Of a DNA stretch of 42,510 nucleotides, positions 39,697 through 42,510 are shown one piece after another. A program made the translations under genes and the position numbers. The number at the start of each line of letters is the position of its first letter. Positions within the stretch are counted from its first letter, which is position 1. The notes beneath the pieces were generated by a model that had not been told where the DNA came from, ran no database searches, and was given only the letters and a program-made list of their open reading frames with translations. The stretch is from JBAZGH01 sp041652935. GTDB taxonomy: Bacteria; Patescibacteriota; Patescibacteriia; Patescibacteriales; XYC2-FULL-47-12. The stretch is taken from NCBI GenBank assembly GCA_041652935.1, contig JBAZGH010000003.1, positions 1 through 42,510 on the forward strand. Reading direction: 5' to 3'.

Positions 39697-41454
39697 ATGG
39701 TTAATAAAGAAATTTTAGAATTATTAAAACAGGAAAATATTTTAAACGAGAGCCAAATTGCCGGGGCGGAAAAAAAAGCTCAGGCAGAGGGTCTTAATAT
39801 TGAAGATATCTTAGTAAGAGAGAAATTAGTTGATTCGGAAAAATTAATTGAAATTAAAGCGAAAACTAAGGGCATGCCCTATGTTAATTTGATGGAAAGG
39901 GATGTTGCCAAGGATGCTTTAAATATAATATCTCCCGAGGTAGCGAAAAATTACCGGGTAATTTGTTTTAATAAGGAAAAAAACAGGATTGATGTCGGTA
40001 TTTTGGATGCCGGAAATTTTAAAGCGGTTGAGGCGATTAATTTTTTAGCTAACGAGGAGGGTTATCAGGTAAAATATCATTTAATATCCGAGGATAGTTT
40101 TAATAAATCTTTAAAACAATACCAAACTCTCTCGGAGGAAATTGAAGTCGCATTGAAGGCCCGGGAAGAAGAAACGCAAAGCGAAAAGACAAAACAAGAC
40201 AAGCAAAGAAAAACAGAAGAGGTAACCAAGGCCGCGCCGGTTTCAAAAATAGTTTCGGTTATTTTAAAGCACGCAGTTGAGGGAGGGGCTTCCGATATCC
40301 ACATTGAACCATTCAAGAAAGAAAGCAGGGTCCGCTACCGCATTGACGGAATTTTAAATACTTCCCTAGTATTGCCCATAAGCGTGCACGGCTCTATTGT
40401 CGCCAGAATTAAAGTTCTTGCCAATTTAAAACTTGATGAAACCAGGGTTCCTCAGGACGGGAGAATAAGGGTGAATTTCGGCAAAAAAAGAATAGATTTC
40501 CGTGTTTCCATTTTGCCCTTAATTGAAACTGAAAAAGTAGTGATGAGAATACTTGATGTTAGCCGAGGAGCTCCAACATTAGAAGACCTTGGTTATGAAG
40601 GGCATAATTTAAAAATAATAACAGATAATATAAAGCAAACTGACGGATTATTTTTAGTTACCGGCCCGACCGGGAGCGGAAAATCAACAACTTTATTCTC
40701 CGCTTTAACTTTAATAAACAAGGAAGGAGTTAATATATCAACCCTGGAAGATCCGGTTGAATATTTTTTGGACGGAGCCAACCAATCCCAAATCCGCGAT
40801 GAAGTCGGCTTTACTTTCGCCACCGGTTTACGGGCACTTCTCCGCCAGGACCCTGATATTATCATGGTAGGTGAAATTCGGGATAGCGAGACAGCAGAAT
40901 TAGCCATACACGCCGCCTTAACCGGCCATATGGTTCTTTCTACTCTTCATACCAATGACGCAATCGGGACAATACCGCGCTTAATAGACATGAAAGTTGA
41001 GCCGTTTTTATTAGCATCAACTTTAAATGGAATTTTAGCCCAGAGACTGGTGCGCCGCATCTGCAGCTATTGCAAGATTGAGCATGAGATGAACGACGAA
41101 GTAAAAAATACCATCAAGGTTGAAGTTGAAAAAATATATGAGCTGGTTGATGATAAAACGAAAAAATTATTCGATGAAACAATTTTAAGCAAAGGGAATA
41201 AGAGTGGAATGTTGTATAAGGGAAAGGGTTGCGCCCGTTGCGGCGGGTCCGGCTATAAGGGCAGGGTTTCAATTGCGGAGGTTTTAGACGTTAATGATGA
41301 CATCAGAAGCATTATTGCAAACAGGAAAGAGCTGACTCATAATTCAGAATTTTTAAAAAAACAAAAATTCATTACGGTCCAGCAAGACGGGATAATCAGG
41401 GTATTGCAGGGAATTACCAGTATGGAGGAAGTGTTAAGGGTTATGAGCGGATAA
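39697..41454 (+). CDS. pilB: Type IV pilus extension ATPase PilB (GspE family)
   Basis: 585 residues. The hexameric ATPase that powers pilus extension. N-terminal MshEN-type domain (about 1-150), then the ATPase core with the Asp box, Walker A GPTGSGKST (about 323-331), LEDPVEYF, Walker B IIMVGEIRDSETA and the His box HAALTGHMVLSTLHTND. A C4 zinc site is present (CSYCK...CARCGGSGYKGR), with a longer than usual insert (about 45 residues) between the Cys pairs. All catalytic residues look intact. Confidence 0.95.
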   Translation: MVNKEILELLKQENILNESQIAGAEKKAQAEGLNIEDILVREKLVDSEKLIEIKAKTKGMPYVNLMERDVAKDALNIISPEVAKNYRVICFNKEKNRIDVGILDAGNFKAVEAINFLANEEGYQVKYHLISEDSFNKSLKQYQTLSEEIEVALKAREEETQSEKTKQDKQRKTEEVTKAAPVSKIVSVILKHAVEGGASDIHIEPFKKESRVRYRIDGILNTSLVLPISVHGSIVARIKVLANLKLDETRVPQDGRIRVNFGKKRIDFRVSILPLIETEKVVMRILDVSRGAPTLEDLGYEGHNLKIITDNIKQTDGLFLVTGPTGSGKSTTLFSALTLINKEGVNISTLEDPVEYFLDGANQSQIRDEVGFTFATGLRALLRQDPDIIMVGEIRDSETAELAIHAALTGHMVLSTLHTNDAIGTIPRLIDMKVEPFLLASTLNGILAQRLVRRICSYCKIEHEMNDEVKNTIKVEVEKIYELVDDKTKKLFDETILSKGNKSGMLYKGKGCARCGGSGYKGRVSIAEVLDVNDDIRSIIANRKELTHNSEFLKKQKFITVQQDGIIRVLQGITSMEEVLRVMSG

Positions 41455-41472
41455 AAAATTAAAAAATAAACT

Positions 41473-41850
41473 ATGGACAGCAAAAACATAAAAATTTTAA
41501 TAGTGGAGGATGACAGTTTTTTATTAAATATGTACGCTGATAAATTCCGGGCTGAAGATTTTGAAGTGTTCATTGCCGAGGACGGATTAAGGGGGGTTAA
41601 ATTGGCGAAAGAGGAGCTTCCCGACATAATGCTCCTTGATATTATGCTGCCGAAAATGGACGGTTTTGAGGTTTTGGAAAAATTAAAAGCGGACGCGAAA
41701 ACAAAAAATATTCCCATAATTTTATTAACCAATTTAAGCCAGAAGGAAGAGGTGAAAAGAGGCCTTGATTTAGGGGCGAAAGATTTTTTGATAAAAGCGC
41801 ATTTTATGCCCAATGAAGTGGTTGATAAAGTAAAGGAGGTGGTTGGCTGA
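41473..41850 (+). CDS. CheY-like response regulator (receiver domain only)
   Basis: 125 residues, a single receiver domain. Acidic pocket ILIVEDDSF (about 8-16), the phospho-acceptor Asp in MLLDIMLPKMDG (about 54), the switch Thr in IILLTN and the Lys in KDFLIKAHF are all present, so phosphorylation is expected. No output domain. Its place between pilB and pilT suggests control of pilus extension or retraction, as with PilG/PilH-type regulators. No histidine kinase is in the window. Confidence 0.9.
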   Translation: MDSKNIKILIVEDDSFLLNMYADKFRAEDFEVFIAEDGLRGVKLAKEELPDIMLLDIMLPKMDGFEVLEKLKADAKTKNIPIILLTNLSQKEEVKRGLDLGAKDFLIKAHFMPNEVVDKVKEVVG

Positions 41851-41851
41851 T

Positions 41852-42510
41852 ATGGAGGTGTATAATATTTTATTTAACCGCTTATTGTCTGAAACAGCTA
41901 AACGGCAGGCATCCGACCTGCATCTTTCATCCGGCAGCGTTCCCGTAATAAGGAAAGACGGCCGGCTTATTAAACTTGAGCAGGAAAAAATTATTGAACA
42001 GCCGGTTTTATTGCAAATTATAAAGTCTTTTTTAGAGGAAGAAGAATTAAAAATTTTGGAAGAAAAGAGAGAATTGACTGTTGTTAAGAAGTTGGGCGGT
42101 AATTTCCGTTTCAAAATAAATATCTATTACCAGAAAAATTTATTAGCCGCTTCATTAAGAATTATTTCCGAAGAAATTAAAAATTTTGCGGCTTTGAATG
42201 TCCCCCCGGCGGTAGCTGGATTTACAAAGCTTTCATCCGGCTTATTGATTATGGCCGGCCCCTATGGAGGCGGCAAAACAACCACTATCAGCGCCATTAT
42301 AGAGCACATCAACCAGAATTACCATAAAAGAATTTTAACTATTGAAGATCCGATTGAAGTTATGTTTACCAGTAAGCAAAGCGTAGTCGAGCAGCGCCAG
42401 ATCGGGCAAGATGTGCTGTCTTTAATTGACGGGCTGGAATATTGCCAGCAGGAAGATATTGATATTCTGGCAATTAGCGACATTAAGGAAGAATTATCTG
42501 AAAAAATGCC
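41852..42510 (+). CDS. PilT-like pilus ATPase, divergent (3' partial)
   Basis: 219 residues to the window edge; open throughout. It starts 1 base after the response regulator stop. ASDLHLSSGSVPVIRKDGRL matches the PilT N-terminal PAS-like domain. The ATPase motifs are altered: Walker A is GPYGGGKTT instead of GPTGSGKST, the Asp box EDPIEV is kept, but in place of LRQDPDVILVGEMRD there is CQQEDIDILAISDIKEE, lacking the Walker B Gly and the Glu. It may be a weak or inactive PilT paralogue that regulates retraction. The rest lies outside the window. Confidence 0.82.
   Translation, partial: MEVYNILFNRLLSETAKRQASDLHLSSGSVPVIRKDGRLIKLEQEKIIEQPVLLQIIKSFLEEEELKILEEKRELTVVKKLGGNFRFKINIYYQKNLLAASLRIISEEIKNFAALNVPPAVAGFTKLSSGLLIMAGPYGGGKTTTISAIIEHINQNYHKRILTIEDPIEVMFTSKQSVVEQRQIGQDVLSLIDGLEYCQQEDIDILAISDIKEELSEKM

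Overview
This 42.5 kb window looks like a chromosomal piece of a Candidate Phyla Radiation (Patescibacteria, Parcubacteria-like) genome. This is inferred from the gene style, not from a marker phylogeny. The evidence is AT-rich DNA, many starts without a Shine-Dalgarno (SD) sequence, surface proteins that begin with a signal peptide plus a TrbC/VirB2-like two-helix segment, a class III (anaerobic) ribonucleotide reductase with NrdR, a minimal type IV pilus cluster, and separately encoded ComEC parts. No rRNA, tRNA or CRISPR array was seen. RF2 (prfB) is present and TGA is used as a stop, so the usual bacterial code applies.

Layout. 1-12 kb: cell-surface proteins, including one of 2371 residues, two calcium-binding TSP3-repeat proteins, and a free-standing S23-type four-helix-bundle gene between AT repeats. 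12-24 kb: housekeeping genes, namely ybeY, ftsA-ftsZ, an NrdR-controlled nrdR-nrdD-nrdG cluster in which the glycyl-radical tail of NrdD is a separate 47-codon gene, an HtrA protease, prfB, and an Apt-MTA phosphorylase fusion. 24-31.5 kb: an accessory island with a diversity-generating retroelement (DGR), comEC split into two genes around a DUF3800 gene, and two small SD-led orphan genes. 31.5-36 kb: a minus-strand operon (beta-propeller, DsbA-like, M15-like surface protein, radA). 36-42.5 kb: pilM-pilN-pilO-small protein-pilB-response regulator-pilT (cut by the window end).

The main find is the DGR. The target gene (24264-25151) ends in a 122-bp variable repeat (25028-25149). This matches a template repeat at 25605-25726 with 23 differences, every one of them at a template adenine (23 of 29 adenines) and none at another base. 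An Avd gene (minus strand) and a DGR-type reverse transcriptase (RT) follow. The RT frame is broken just after an uninterrupted (AG)9 tract; adding one AG unit would restore it, which suggests phase-variable switching of hypermutation. The template lies in what looks like its own structured transcript, bounded by terminators.

A second theme is repeats. Most plus-strand intergenic gaps hold AT-rich palindromes whose right arm nearly touches the next start codon, a separate family of about 94 bp occurs in both orientations, and GC-rich hairpin elements sit inside the coding frames of comEC and radA without breaking them.
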